In this document: in pieces, positions 20,616-27,931 of the stretch | Layout of the letters: each line of letters begins with the position of its first letter | Position numbering within the stretch: the stretch's first letter is position 1 | Assembly: GCF_008180725.1 (NCBI RefSeq) | Contig: NZ_VTEV01000002.1 | Coordinates: 218,426 to 282,425, forward strand | DNA: 64,000 bases | Reading direction: 5' to 3' | Source of the DNA: Sutcliffiella horikoshii | GTDB taxonomy: Bacteria > Bacillota > Bacilli > Bacillales > Bacillaceae_I | The notes under the pieces: model-generated | The model's input: the letters and a program-made list of their open reading frames with translations, nothing else | What the model was told of the DNA's origin: nothing | Database searches by the model: none | Translations under genes and position numbers: made by a program

Positions 20616-20651
20616 TGAAAAACGGCATACTTCAGTAGTTGCCGTTTTTCT
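20616..20651 (+). terminator. Intrinsic terminator of spo0F
   Basis: AAAAACGGCA (20618-20627) pairs exactly with TGCCGTTTTT (20640-20649); the T-run is part of the stem. Confidence 0.85.
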
Positions 20652-20770
20652 ACATAGTTGATATGCTAAGTACTGGATAAAAATCATCCGTCAAGTTTTT
20701 GTACTTTTTGACCTAATATACATAACTGGTTTTCCGATTGGTCATGCTAGTTTTGATATGGGTGAAAATT

Positions 20771-20821
20771 TTTACAAAGGTATGCACGAAGGACAAGCCC
20801 TTGTGTTTACCACTTTGTAAA
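20771..20821 (+). promoter_or_regulatory. Imperfect hairpin in the fbaA leader
   Basis: TTTACAAAG (20771-20779) is the reverse complement of CTTTGTAAA (20813-20821). Between them an inner palindrome ACAAGCCCTTGT forms a second stem. The 51-base dyad lies just ahead of the fbaA ribosome-binding site. It could be an operator or an mRNA structure; nothing in the window identifies a partner. The remaining part of the 308-bp spo0F-fbaA gap shows no gene. Confidence 0.45.
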
Positions 20822-20870
20822 GACGGGAAAAACTTTTCGGTGTGAATATAATACAAAGGAGGATGTTATC

Positions 20871-21728
20871 ATGCCTTTAGTTTCCATGACAGAAATGCTG
20901 AAAAAAGCAAATGCAGAAGGCTATGCAGTAGGGCAGTTCAACTTGAACAACCTAGAGTTCACACAAGCAATTCTACAAGCAGCACAAGAAGAGAATTCAC
21001 CAGTTATCCTTGGTGTTTCTGAAGGTGCAGCTCGTTATATGGGTGGCTTCAAAACAGTAGTAGCAATGGTTAAAGCTCTAATGGAAGAGTACGGGGTAAC
21101 TGTACCTGTAGCAATCCATTTGGACCACGGTTCAAGCTTTGAATCATGTGCAAAAGCGATCCACGCTGGATTTACTTCTGTAATGATCGATGCTTCTCAC
21201 CATCCTTTTGAGGAGAACATTGAAACAACTTCTAAAGTTGTAGAATTAGCACACTTCCACGGAGTATCTGTTGAGGCAGAGCTTGGTGTAGTAGGCGGAC
21301 AAGAAGACGACGTTATCGCTGATGGCGTAATCTATGCTGACCCTAACGAGTGTGAAGAGCTTGTAAAACGCACAGGAATTGATTGCCTAGCTCCAGCTTT
21401 AGGTTCCGTACACGGTCCTTACAAAGGCGAACCGAACCTTGGCTTCAAAGAGATGGAAGACATCAACAACCGTGCTGGCGTTCCTCTAGTACTACACGGC
21501 GGAACTGGAATCCCTACACATGACATCCAAAAAGCAATCTCTTTTGGAACAGCGAAAATCAACGTTAACACAGAAAACCAAATTGCATCTGCAAAAGCAG
21601 TACGTGAAACACTTGCTGCAAAAACAGAAGAGTACGATCCTCGTAAATACCTTGGACCTGCTCGCGACGCAATCAAAGATACAGTAAAAGGTAAAATGCG
21701 CGAATTTGGATCTTCCAACAAAGCGTAA
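20871..21728 (+). CDS. fbaA: Class II fructose-1,6-bisphosphate aldolase
   Basis: A 285-residue zinc aldolase of glycolysis/gluconeogenesis that splits fructose-1,6-bisphosphate. It starts [23 protein letters not shown]. Zinc-site motifs are [11 protein letters not shown] (near residue 82), [12 protein letters not shown] and VLHGGTGIP, and the phosphate-binding INVNTENQ follows. ATG is 7 bases after AAAGGAGGATG. An attenuator-like hairpin separates it from the downstream aldolase gene. Confidence 0.97.
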   Translation: MPLVSMTEMLKKANAEGYAVGQFNLNNLEFTQAILQAAQEENSPVILGVSEGAARYMGGFKTVVAMVKALMEEYGVTVPVAIHLDHGSSFESCAKAIHAGFTSVMIDASHHPFEENIETTSKVVELAHFHGVSVEAELGVVGGQEDDVIADGVIYADPNECEELVKRTGIDCLAPALGSVHGPYKGEPNLGFKEMEDINNRAGVPLVLHGGTGIPTHDIQKAISFGTAKINVNTENQIASAKAVRETLAAKTEEYDPRKYLGPARDAIKDTVKGKMREFGSSNKA

Positions 21729-21783
21729 TAATTTTTTTTAACAAGACAACACCATTCAACCAACAACAAGGCAACGATATGCA

Positions 21784-21811
21784 TAACCGCCATACCCGGC
21801 GGTTTTGTTTC
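21784..21811 (+). terminator. Hairpin between fbaA and the transaldolase-like gene
   Basis: AACCGCC (21785-21791) pairs with GGCGGTT (21798-21804) followed by TTGTTT. It probably terminates part of the fbaA transcripts before the next gene. Confidence 0.75.
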
Positions 21812-21864
21812 ATTTGCAAATGAAAGCGTCAACATAACTTTTGAAAAATAAAGGAGAGAATGGT

Positions 21865-22509
21865 ATGAAGTTTTTCATCGACACAGCAAACCTTGAAGAA
21901 ATCAAAGAAGCCCATGCACTAGGACTACTTGCAGGAGTTACGACAAATCCAAGTCTAGTAGCAAAAGAGAACATCACATTCGAAGACCGCCTTCGGGAAA
22001 TCACAGCGTTCGTAGAAGGATCTGTCAGTGCAGAAGTTATTGCACTTGATGCAGAGGGTATGATCGAAGAGGGGAAAGCACTTGCTGCAATTGCGCCGAA
22101 CATTACCGTAAAAGTACCGATGACTCCAGACGGCTTGAAAGCGGTAAAAGCATTCAGCGACCTCAACATCAAAACGAATGTCACCCTTATTTTTAACGCC
22201 AACCAAGCCTTGATGGCAGCAAGAGCAGGAGCTACATATGTTTCACCTTTCCTTGGACGCTTGGATGACATCGGTCAAAATGGATTGGACTTAGTCTCCG
22301 ATATCTCAGACATTTTCGCCATCCATGATATCCCGACAGAAATTATCGCAGCATCTATCCGCCACCCGATGCACATTACAGAAGCGGCACTAAAAGGAGC
22401 GCACATTGCTACGGTTCCTTACAAAGTATTAATGCAACTTTTCCACCACCCTCTAACAGACCAAGGAATTGAGAAATTCCTAGCTGATTGGAATAATCGC
22501 AACCAATAA
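21865..22509 (+). CDS. tal: Transaldolase / fructose-6-phosphate aldolase family
   Basis: A 214-residue small transaldolase (TalC/FSA group; YwjH in B. subtilis). Schiff-base Lys83 is in [12 protein letters not shown]. Other family motifs are [25 protein letters not shown] and [24 protein letters not shown]. Sequence alone does not separate transaldolase from fructose-6-phosphate aldolase activity. The ATG follows AAAGGAGAGAATGGT; the upstream ATG at 21841 has no site. Its natural terminator is split by the mobile element that follows. Confidence 0.93.
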   Translation: MKFFIDTANLEEIKEAHALGLLAGVTTNPSLVAKENITFEDRLREITAFVEGSVSAEVIALDAEGMIEEGKALAAIAPNITVKVPMTPDGLKAVKAFSDLNIKTNVTLIFNANQALMAARAGATYVSPFLGRLDDIGQNGLDLVSDISDIFAIHDIPTEIIAASIRHPMHITEAALKGAHIATVPYKVLMQLFHHPLTDQGIEKFLADWNNRNQ

Positions 22510-22510
22510 C

Positions 22511-22556
22511 TTAGTTGTTCGCAGCGAAGCGCCTGGAACGGAGAACAACGGTGTAA
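22511..22556. repeat. Short internally deleted copy of the palindromic repeat
   Basis: GTTGTTC and GAACAAC are inverted around AGCGAAGCGCCTGGAACGG, the 3' core of the element seen in full at 6085. It looks like a deletion derivative of about 46 bp keeping both ends. Confidence 0.55.
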
Positions 22557-22567
22557 TGAAATATTCC

Positions 22568-22582
22568 AACAAAACCCTCTGC
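22568..22582 (+). terminator. 5' arm of the split tal terminator
   Basis: AACAAAACCCTCTGC. Its partner GCAGGGGGTTTTTGTT begins at 27940, 5.36 kb away. Without the inserted element the two arms would face each other around an eight-base AAAAATAA loop, a normal intrinsic terminator for the tal gene. Confidence 0.8.
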
Positions 22583-22591
22583 AAAAATAAG
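22583..22591. repeat. Left target-site duplication
   Basis: AAAAATAAG, identical to 27932-27940 on the other side of the element and in the same orientation. This is the expected mark of transposition with a 9-bp staggered cut. Confidence 0.85.
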
Positions 22592-22619
22592 TAAGGGGTT
22601 CCGTTTAGGGAGAGAAAAC
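22592..22619. repeat. Left terminal inverted repeat
   Basis: Begins TAAGGGGTTCCGTT. It matches the reverse complement of 27904-27931 at 27 of 28 positions. Confidence 0.9.
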
Positions 22620-22694
22620 CTTTAATCATACCTTAATTAGTTATTGAAATAGCAGTGAGATTAACATTGCATTTAGTAACTAAATTTAAACAGC

Positions 22695-22726
22695 AAAAAG
22701 CCCAAATCATTTGATCTGGGCTTTTT
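22695..22726. terminator. Bidirectional terminator near the left end of the element
   Basis: AAAAAGCCCAAATCA and TGATCTGGGCTTTTT pair with one mismatch. The symmetric A- and T-runs allow termination in both directions, insulating the element from tal. The rest of 22620-22885 holds sub-terminal motifs and no gene. Confidence 0.8.
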
Positions 22727-22885
22727 GTATTTATATTTAATCTAAATCCTTTAAAGCTCACTTTAGTTTTATCTTTCCCTTCTAGAAAAAGGGGTGTGTA
22801 ATTTCTTAAAATTCAAATAATATACACAACTAACAATAGTGTTTTCCTTTTTTTTCCGTATAATATATATAAAGGGGGAATAATT

Positions 22886-23497
22886 ATGAAATATGGCGTT
22901 TTTTTAATTATATTATTGACACTTATGGGTTGCTCTTCTAATTCACCATCTGGAACCGTGTCGGACAATGATACGGACGCTAATGTAAGTATTATTAAAG
23001 AAGTTGAACCCGACTGGATAAAACATCATTACCTATCTGATAATATGGATCGAGGAAATCACGATTACTATGATCAAGTTCTTGTGATAGATCCAAGTTT
23101 AGAACCATCCTCATATACTCGAGGAGATATTGTATTCTTTAGCAATAGTACGAATGACAAGATGATTTCAAGAGTAATTGCACTTCCAGGTGAAACAGTC
23201 AAGATTACAGATGGGCAGATTTTTATCAATGACAAGAAACTAGATGCGTTTTATGGGAAAGCACATCGGCTCGGTTTTGATAAAAACAGTTATTTTCCAG
23301 CGATGGATAAGGCAGGAGTAGAGTACAATAAGGAAGGGATGATGGATACTTTCAATACCACTATGAAGGAACTGGAATTAGCCAAAGATGAGTATTTTGT
23401 GATTAGTGACGATTGGATGCGAGGAACTATGCAGCACCTTAAACAAGACAACATTATCGGTAAAGTGCTTGGCTACCAATACGGTTACAAGAATTAA
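22886..23497 (+). CDS. Lipoprotein related to signal peptidase I (S26), probably inactive
   Basis: A 203-residue secreted lipoprotein: hydrophobic signal with lipobox LMGC (Cys16), a polar linker, then an S26-like core. DPSLEP (Ser71) corresponds to the box with the catalytic serine, RGDIVFF follows, and SRVIALPGETVKI corresponds to the box that normally has Lys-Arg. Here the lysine position is Ser95, so the Ser-Lys dyad seems lost. A DEYFVISDDWMRG segment fits the later S26 box. ATG follows AAAGGGGGA. It is the only + strand gene of the element; its role is unknown. Confidence 0.7.
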   Translation: MKYGVFLIILLTLMGCSSNSPSGTVSDNDTDANVSIIKEVEPDWIKHHYLSDNMDRGNHDYYDQVLVIDPSLEPSSYTRGDIVFFSNSTNDKMISRVIALPGETVKITDGQIFINDKKLDAFYGKAHRLGFDKNSYFPAMDKAGVEYNKEGMMDTFNTTMKELELAKDEYFVISDDWMRGTMQHLKQDNIIGKVLGYQYGYKN

Positions 23498-23650
23498 CTA
23501 TTGGTTGAACTATAATCTTAGTCAATGGAAATGAATAATTTCATATCAGACTTAATAACGAGACTATTCATATATTTGGATAAAATTATGTATTACAAAC
23601 AATAAAGTCATAGGAAAGTTGCGATGTTATAGCAACGATATTCACACTAG

Positions 23651-23689
23651 AAGGCTTAGAGGATTTTTTCCTCTAAGCCAATTTTTTAT
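23651..23689 (+). terminator. Terminator after the S26-like lipoprotein gene
   Basis: GGCTTAGAGGA (23653-23663) pairs exactly with TCCTCTAAGCC (23669-23679), followed by AATTTTTTATTT. It separates the lipoprotein from the convergent cassette array. Confidence 0.9.
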
Positions 23690-23695
23690 TTCGAT

Positions 23696-23723
23696 ATTCA
23701 ACAATCGCCCTAGATTGTTGAAT
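23696..23723. repeat. Cassette repeat R1
   Basis: ATTCAACAATC-GCCCTA-GATTGTTGAAT, a perfect 11-bp stem. It ends 7 bp before the stop codon of the - strand gene at 23731, so it is its 3' flank. First of four related repeats. Confidence 0.85.
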
Positions 23724-23730
23724 AACATCA

Positions 23731-24129
23731 CTACCCTTCAAGAAGTTCCATATAATAAAGTTTTTCTCCTTGAAACTCAACAAGTAACAATCCACTACCT
23801 TCTTCATCTATTGAATAAACTTTTGTCCCTTTTGGTAATTTAGTTGCACTAAGGTCATCAAACAACAAGCTACTGGTAGTCTGTTTTTGGATTTTACCAA
23901 TATAATTATCTTTAGAAAATGAAATATTCTCCCTATCATTTTCGAACCAATCCAAATTTGTCACATTGCTAAAAATTTTGCCATCATACTCAATAATGTC
24001 CGCATCTTTGTTTTGTTTCAATACATCTCTGGCAGTCACTCTTCCTCCATCAGCTACACCGCAACTAGTAAACATATATATTGTTAAAGTGGTTGCAAAC
24101 AATACTGCAATTAACGATTTATTTATTAT
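23731..24129 (-). CDS. Small lipoprotein, cassette 1 (start codon doubtful)
   Basis: A reading of up to 132 residues with a lipoprotein signal: IINKSLIAVLF then lipobox FTSC, followed by a polar domain ending VYSIDEEGSGLLLVEFQGEKLYYMEL. I do not recognise the family. A strong GGAGG lies at 24135-24139, but the codons placed 5-8 bases after it are ATA ATA (24124-24129), not ATG. The next usable start is TTG at 24102, inside the signal peptide and without the positive N-region. Either ATA is used, or the start has been lost by mutation. Bounds here assume the ATA. Confidence 0.55.
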   Translation of the reverse strand: MINKSLIAVLFATTLTIYMFTSCGVADGGRVTARDVLKQNKDADIIEYDGKIFSNVTNLDWFENDRENISFSKDNYIGKIQKQTTSSLLFDDLSATKLPKGTKVYSIDEEGSGLLLVEFQGEKLYYMELLEG

Positions 24130-24199
24130 ATTTTCCTCCCATCTTCCAACGTACCTTCTTTAAGTAAACCGCCCATAACTTGAACAAAGGGCGATTGCC

Positions 24200-24227
24200 A
24201 TTCAGCAATCACCCTAGTTAGCTGAAT
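24200..24227. repeat. Cassette repeat R2
   Basis: ATTCAGCAATC-ACCCTA-GTTAGCTGAAT; outer 7 bp paired. It lies 19 bp beyond the stop codon of the - strand gene at 24247. The preceding GGGCGATTGC can alternatively pair with GCAATCACCC. Confidence 0.8.
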
Positions 24228-24246
24228 AAAAGGAAAAATAAATAAT

Positions 24247-24408
24247 TCATTTTTTTATAGTAATTAATTTTGACATAACAAAATGTCCGACCGCAATTGT
24301 AAGTAAGAAGTCTGTATAGGGGTTATTTGAGGGCATCCAATTAGCATTTAAACTAAAAAACACAAAAGAAACTATGAGTAAAATAATTACATATTGGTGA
24401 GCTTTCAA
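24247..24408 (-). CDS. Small membrane protein, cassette 2
   Basis: A 53-residue protein with two hydrophobic segments (YVIILLIVSFVFFSL and DFLLTIAVGHFVMSKLI). Family not recognised. TTG at 24406-24408 is chosen because GAGGAGG lies 8 bases before it; the ATG at 24444 would add 12 residues, including the sequence of that ribosome-binding site. It lies on the - strand in line with its neighbours and is followed by repeat R2. Confidence 0.6.
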   Translation of the reverse strand: MKAHQYVIILLIVSFVFFSLNANWMPSNNPYTDFLLTIAVGHFVMSKLITIKK

Positions 24409-24502
24409 TAATAATTCCTCCTCATAAAAAAACGAAACTTTCATTAACCCTTTCTTCCATTAACCGGCCCACTCCTTATGAAACGGGAAGAAGCGAACCA
24501 TT

Positions 24503-24530
24503 GTACTGCAATTGCCCTAGATAGTTGAAA
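24503..24530. repeat. Cassette repeat R3
   Basis: Core CAATTGCCCTAGATAGTTGAA. It shares GCCCTAGAT and GTTGAA with R1 but has lost most of the outer stem. It ends 6 bp before the stop codon of the - strand gene at 24537. Confidence 0.7.
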
Positions 24531-24536
24531 AAGATG

Positions 24537-24740
24537 TTATAAAGAAAAGCTAATACTAGCCCCAATTATAAAAACTACCCCAGAAATCAAATAGGTGTAT
24601 CCGAATATCTTGTTTTTTAATTTCAAATTACTAAATCCAAAAAGTAGCAATGCTGCCCCAAACATTAATAGTGCAACATTTAAATTGATGAATGCTGTTA
24701 CTATTGAAAAAATTGATAGAAAAAGTGCAGTTATTTTCAA
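24537..24740 (-). CDS. Small membrane protein (DUF3953-like), cassette 3
   Basis: A 67-residue protein with three hydrophobic segments and a central basic turn, LLLFGFSNLKLKNKIFGY, a layout resembling the small DUF3953 proteins of Bacilli. Function unknown. TTG start, 7 bases after AAGGAGG. It is followed by repeat R3. Confidence 0.6.
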   Translation of the reverse strand: MKITALFLSIFSIVTAFINLNVALLMFGAALLLFGFSNLKLKNKIFGYTYLISGVVFIIGASISFSL

Positions 24741-24855
24741 ATTCCTACCTCCTTCTAGAATATAATTTTTGATGTGAAGCTTTTGATACCCACCACTAAA
24801 GTTTATAAACTAATTCAACTTTCCCTGCCCAATATCAATATGGAAGTGAGCAGTT

Positions 24856-24883
24856 TTGCAGTAATCGCCCTATTTAGTGGAAT
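24856..24883. repeat. Cassette repeat R4
   Basis: GCAGTAATCGCCCTATTTAG followed by TGGAATAAC. It shares AATCGCCCTA and GGAATAAC with the other copies. It lies 41 bp beyond the stop codon of the - strand gene at 24925. Confidence 0.65.
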
Positions 24884-24924
24884 AACAATATTTTTACAGA
24901 ATGGGAACTGTTCATGATAAGCTT

Positions 24925-25362
24925 TTAGGTTATCTGAATGAAATATGGTCCACATTTGCTTTCATGTGTCATGATGAACGTCCACTTAGAATTCCAATCC
25001 ATTATATATATGTCGCTATAATACAAATGACATTGTTCATATGGTAGATCAGTTACTTTAAGTGTATTAGCCTTATTAATTAGGTAAGCTTCATCGATAA
25101 ATTGATAAAATATTGTACATTTATACTTAGATTGTTTATTAAAGGCTATTATCGCTTCTTCTTTCTCAAAACATTTAACCTTCTCCCAACTACATAGGTG
25201 CCATAGAAAATCATCCATTCCTATCATCTTTTGTTCCTCACTTGATAGATGACTTGCAAAACAATCACGCCATTGGCAACGTAAATAGTTTCCCCACTTC
25301 GGTATTTCCACGGTCCTAAATTCCTTATTTCTCAGATTGTTTTGCACAACTACTTCCTCCAT
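24925..25362 (-). CDS. DUF4275 family protein, cassette 4
   Basis: A 145-residue soluble protein fitting the DUF4275 pattern: VEIPKWGNYLRCQWRDCFA, HLSSEEQKMIGMDDFLWHLCS, EEAIIAFNKQ, IFYQF, DIYIMDWNSKWTFIMTHES and CGPYF. The family is common in Bacillus accessory regions and has no known function. ATG at 25362 is preferred since it matches the usual length; starts at 25437 or at an internal Met further upstream give longer N-termini. Last of the four cassettes before the transposition module. Confidence 0.75.
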   Translation of the reverse strand: MEEVVVQNNLRNKEFRTVEIPKWGNYLRCQWRDCFASHLSSEEQKMIGMDDFLWHLCSWEKVKCFEKEEAIIAFNKQSKYKCTIFYQFIDEAYLINKANTLKVTDLPYEQCHLYYSDIYIMDWNSKWTFIMTHESKCGPYFIQIT

Positions 25363-25427
25363 AATCCTGCCCTTTAATGGAATAACTGATATTTCCATTT
25401 TAACATAAGTAGCTGGCATTCTGGATA

Positions 25428-25451
25428 TAAAAAACACACCTTATGGTGTGC
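25428..25451 (-). terminator. Terminator of the transposition module
   Basis: On the - strand, CACACC (25445-25450) pairs with GGTGTG (25435-25440) around ATAA, followed by TTTTTT. It ends the transcript of the gene at 25470. Confidence 0.85.
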
Positions 25452-25469
25452 TCAGAGAAATTCTATCCT

Positions 25470-27425
25470 TTATCTAAGATAAAGAATATCTTCAATTGAA
25501 TATACCTTATCAACTAAACCTAATCGCTGTGCCGGTGTAAGTTTTTGTCCATCTAATCCCTTTGATACCTCGCAGAAATTATAAAAGGTCCTCAGTATAG
25601 TCAGGCTATATTGGGCATATTTTGGATTGAAGTTTGCATAGATATAACTTTTTCCATCGCCTCTTGCTGTTACTAAAGGCCTTTCTAAGATGGATAATCT
25701 TCTTCGAATTTGCTGAATGAATGCGTTTGATGAAAAGTCACTTACGTTGAGAATCAAGTGTGCGATTTGCTCAGGCTCCATTGAAGACAGATTAGTTTTA
25801 CAATCCACATCAAAGAATCCCTTATCTTTAGTTGGGATAGGATGTTCAATTGGTTCTTCTGCCCATTTAAGATAAGTTTCATTATTAATGACAACTTCTT
25901 CGCTGAATTTTTTATATTCTAATACTGATTGGAGCTTTAATAATCCTAATTGCCAAATAGATCTTGTGTCGAGCAAAAGAGAGGCGGCCCATCTGTATAG
26001 GTCTGCTCGCCCTTCTTTGTATTCTTTAAAACATTGTTTAAGAGTCTTACTTCGATCAACCAAACAAATGAAGTGGTGGGCATCAGATAAACGGATTTCT
26101 CTTGAAAACACACGGGAATATGCTGTCAAAAGGGAATGATCTTTATCTGTTACGAATCTCCATTGTGAGGCTTTAACGAGCTCCTTAATCAAAAAGAGAT
26201 GTGCAATAGTTGTATAAGTGGAGTTGACGTGAAGACCTTCAACATATCTACCTCTACGTTCAAACTGAACCAAGGACTTTCTATACTCATAATCAGTCTG
26301 AGTATCTTTTTCACTAGGAGGCTGAGGATAATATGACTTGTCTCTAAATCGAGCATTTTTCCTGCAAAAATCACTTAAATGATCTTCTTTAAAAGTGGTT
26401 GTATCGGTTCGAATATCCTCTAGGTCCACATCCCAATCATATGCTACATCACTTCTTAATACATATAGGGAGTGAACATCGGCAGTCACCACGATATGTG
26501 TAGGAAACTGCGACTCTTCAATTTCGTCATATTCCTTTCCGCCCTGACCCTTTTTCCGTACATTGTTTAGGCTATAAATCATTTTATCAGTATTAAGCCA
26601 CATTTCTTTAAATGTCATTTGGGCAAATTTTTGTGTTTCGTGCCGCTCAAGAAATTCTAAGCATCTACGGTAAACCCATTCCAACTTGTGATAATAAGTG
26701 CTTACACCGATCTGTAACTTTTCACACGTCCTAGTCACTGGTGTCCGATTCAAGATATCACGAGTAAAAGAAGGAAGGATGTCGTTTCTTTTCTGTTGGT
26801 AAGTTGTAGATTGCTTTCTGGTCGGCAGCATATTCGTTTTCTTTTTACACGTTTTACATTGCCATACTTGGGCCCCGGTTTTACTTTTTCCTTGTTTATA
26901 AAAGGATTTTAAATCACAAAACGGAGTGAGATTTATCTGTGAACAATCCTCTTTGTGAAACTCGTAGTAAGGTTCTATATCTTTAACAGAATTGATTCTT
27001 ACTAGACGATTAATTTCTTCAGCTATTGACCAATTTGAAACCGGCGTAGATGAGCATCCCCAAGTCATCCCCTTAATAACTCCTATCGGATCATCATTAC
27101 ACACAATTCTATTAGTCCTGCCTTCACCTCGGCTGCTTAATCTGTACCGACTTGGCTTTGATTTTATGTTCTCAAACTTTTCTTGAAAGAGACCGTGCCA
27201 CTTACAATAAGGGTTAGTACAAAAATTGTATTGGATTTCGTGGCTTTCCCCATTCATTGTAAAAGTTACAGGACGATATAGAAATTCATTATATCGCCTT
27301 GAAAATTTTTTCGGTTCTAGTTCTTGATACATCTTTTTTCTCTCTGAAATTTCTTCTGAAGTAAGGGGAGGGGCAATAGAAATAGCATTTTCGTTCTTCT
27401 CCGCTAATCGCTTTAAGGAAACCAA
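25470..27425 (-). CDS. DDE/zinc-ribbon transposase-like protein, 651 residues
   Basis: Probable transposase of the element. Cysteine groups are FCTNPYCKWH (near residue 70) and, before a helix-turn-helix-like stretch, CDLK with WQCKTCKKKTN (near 190-205). An RNase-H-like core is suggested by VVTADVHSLYVL (first Asp) and WRFVTDKDHSLL (second Asp) about 110 residues later, with Glu/Asp-rich candidates for the third acid after. The C-terminus, LTPAQRLGLVDKVYSIEDIL, resembles ends of DDE recombinases. TTG start abuts the stop of the upstream gene, with GAGGAGG 8 bases before it. The family is not recognised; the transposase role is inferred from motifs and from the repeats bounding the element. 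Confidence 0.65.
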   Translation of the reverse strand: MVSLKRLAEKNENAISIAPPLTSEEISERKKMYQELEPKKFSRRYNEFLYRPVTFTMNGESHEIQYNFCTNPYCKWHGLFQEKFENIKSKPSRYRLSSRGEGRTNRIVCNDDPIGVIKGMTWGCSSTPVSNWSIAEEINRLVRINSVKDIEPYYEFHKEDCSQINLTPFCDLKSFYKQGKSKTGAQVWQCKTCKKKTNMLPTRKQSTTYQQKRNDILPSFTRDILNRTPVTRTCEKLQIGVSTYYHKLEWVYRRCLEFLERHETQKFAQMTFKEMWLNTDKMIYSLNNVRKKGQGGKEYDEIEESQFPTHIVVTADVHSLYVLRSDVAYDWDVDLEDIRTDTTTFKEDHLSDFCRKNARFRDKSYYPQPPSEKDTQTDYEYRKSLVQFERRGRYVEGLHVNSTYTTIAHLFLIKELVKASQWRFVTDKDHSLLTAYSRVFSREIRLSDAHHFICLVDRSKTLKQCFKEYKEGRADLYRWAASLLLDTRSIWQLGLLKLQSVLEYKKFSEEVVINNETYLKWAEEPIEHPIPTKDKGFFDVDCKTNLSSMEPEQIAHLILNVSDFSSNAFIQQIRRRLSILERPLVTARGDGKSYIYANFNPKYAQYSLTILRTFYNFCEVSKGLDGQKLTPAQRLGLVDKVYSIEDILYLR

Positions 27426-27680
27426 TTAACTTTCCTCCTCACACTCAATTCCAAGTTGCTTTAACAATCGCTTGTTGTTCCTTTTGTTTTTAGCCCATTC
27501 AATGAAATTTTCATCAGTAAGCAAATTTTTTAAGAATGCATCAACGGCTTCACTCTCCGTGTACTCACTGTACTCAGCAAATGCAGCTACAATATTCCTT
27601 GTATGTTCAGAAATTAACCATTCTGGTTGAGTTGTATTAAGATTTTTAGGTTTAATGTATGTCCATTTCTTTACTGTCAC
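27426..27680 (-). CDS. Small partner protein of the transposition module
   Basis: An 84-residue charged protein (KKWTYIKPKNLNTTQPEWL, FAEYSEYTESEAVDAFLKNL, AKNKRNNKRLLKQLGIE). No family recognised. The alternation of acidic helices and a basic tail would suit a small DNA-binding or regulatory partner (inference). GTG start after AAAGGATGT. Its TAA is directly followed by the TTG of the large gene, so translation is coupled and the two proteins are likely made together. Confidence 0.7.
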   Translation of the reverse strand: MTVKKWTYIKPKNLNTTQPEWLISEHTRNIVAAFAEYSEYTESEAVDAFLKNLLTDENFIEWAKNKRNNKRLLKQLGIECEEES

Positions 27681-27855
27681 GGTGTATTGTACATCCTTTC
27701 TTATATCAAAATTAGCACTAGAATTAGCAACCGAATTAACATACTAATTCTAATGCGGACAATAATTGTTGTCCACCTGTTTTTTACTATGCTATTTCTA
27801 CTGTTATTTCCATAACCAAAACCTAATATACCTTGATATACCAACAAAACATATA

Positions 27856-27880
27856 GACCAAATCGCTATGCGATTTGGTC
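27856..27880. repeat. Perfect inverted repeat near the right end
   Basis: GACCAAATCGC-TAT-GCGATTTGGTC, an 11-bp stem. It lies 24 bp inside the right terminal repeat. It may be a protein-binding site for transposition or a terminator-like structure; there is no T-run. The 27681-27903 stretch holds no gene but has TGCTATTT motifs at about 27793 and 27889. Confidence 0.8.
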
Positions 27881-27903
27881 TGCTAATTGCAATGCTATTT
27901 TCT

Positions 27904-27931
27904 GTTTTCTCTCCCTCAACGGAACCCCTTA
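27904..27931. repeat. Right terminal inverted repeat
   Basis: Ends CAACGGAACCCCTTA. Reverse complement of the left repeat at 22592-22619, with a single mismatch. Confidence 0.9.

Larger units (their letters stand above)
22592..27931. mobile_element. 5.34-kb transposon-like element with cassette cargo
   Basis: Bounded by 28-bp terminal inverted repeats (one mismatch) and a 9-bp direct repeat, AAAAATAAG. It carries a + strand lipoprotein gene, four small - strand genes each followed by a hairpin repeat, and a - strand two-gene module encoding a DDE-like protein and a small partner. It lies in the loop of the tal terminator, in a place where B. subtilis has ywjH directly followed by murAB. The region is visibly more AT-rich than its surroundings. 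I do not recognise a named transposon family. Confidence 0.88.

Noticed and set aside
23696-25362. Integron with attC sites
   Set aside because: No tyrosine integron integrase and no attC-type bipartite sites; only the gene-plus-3'-repeat layout is similar.
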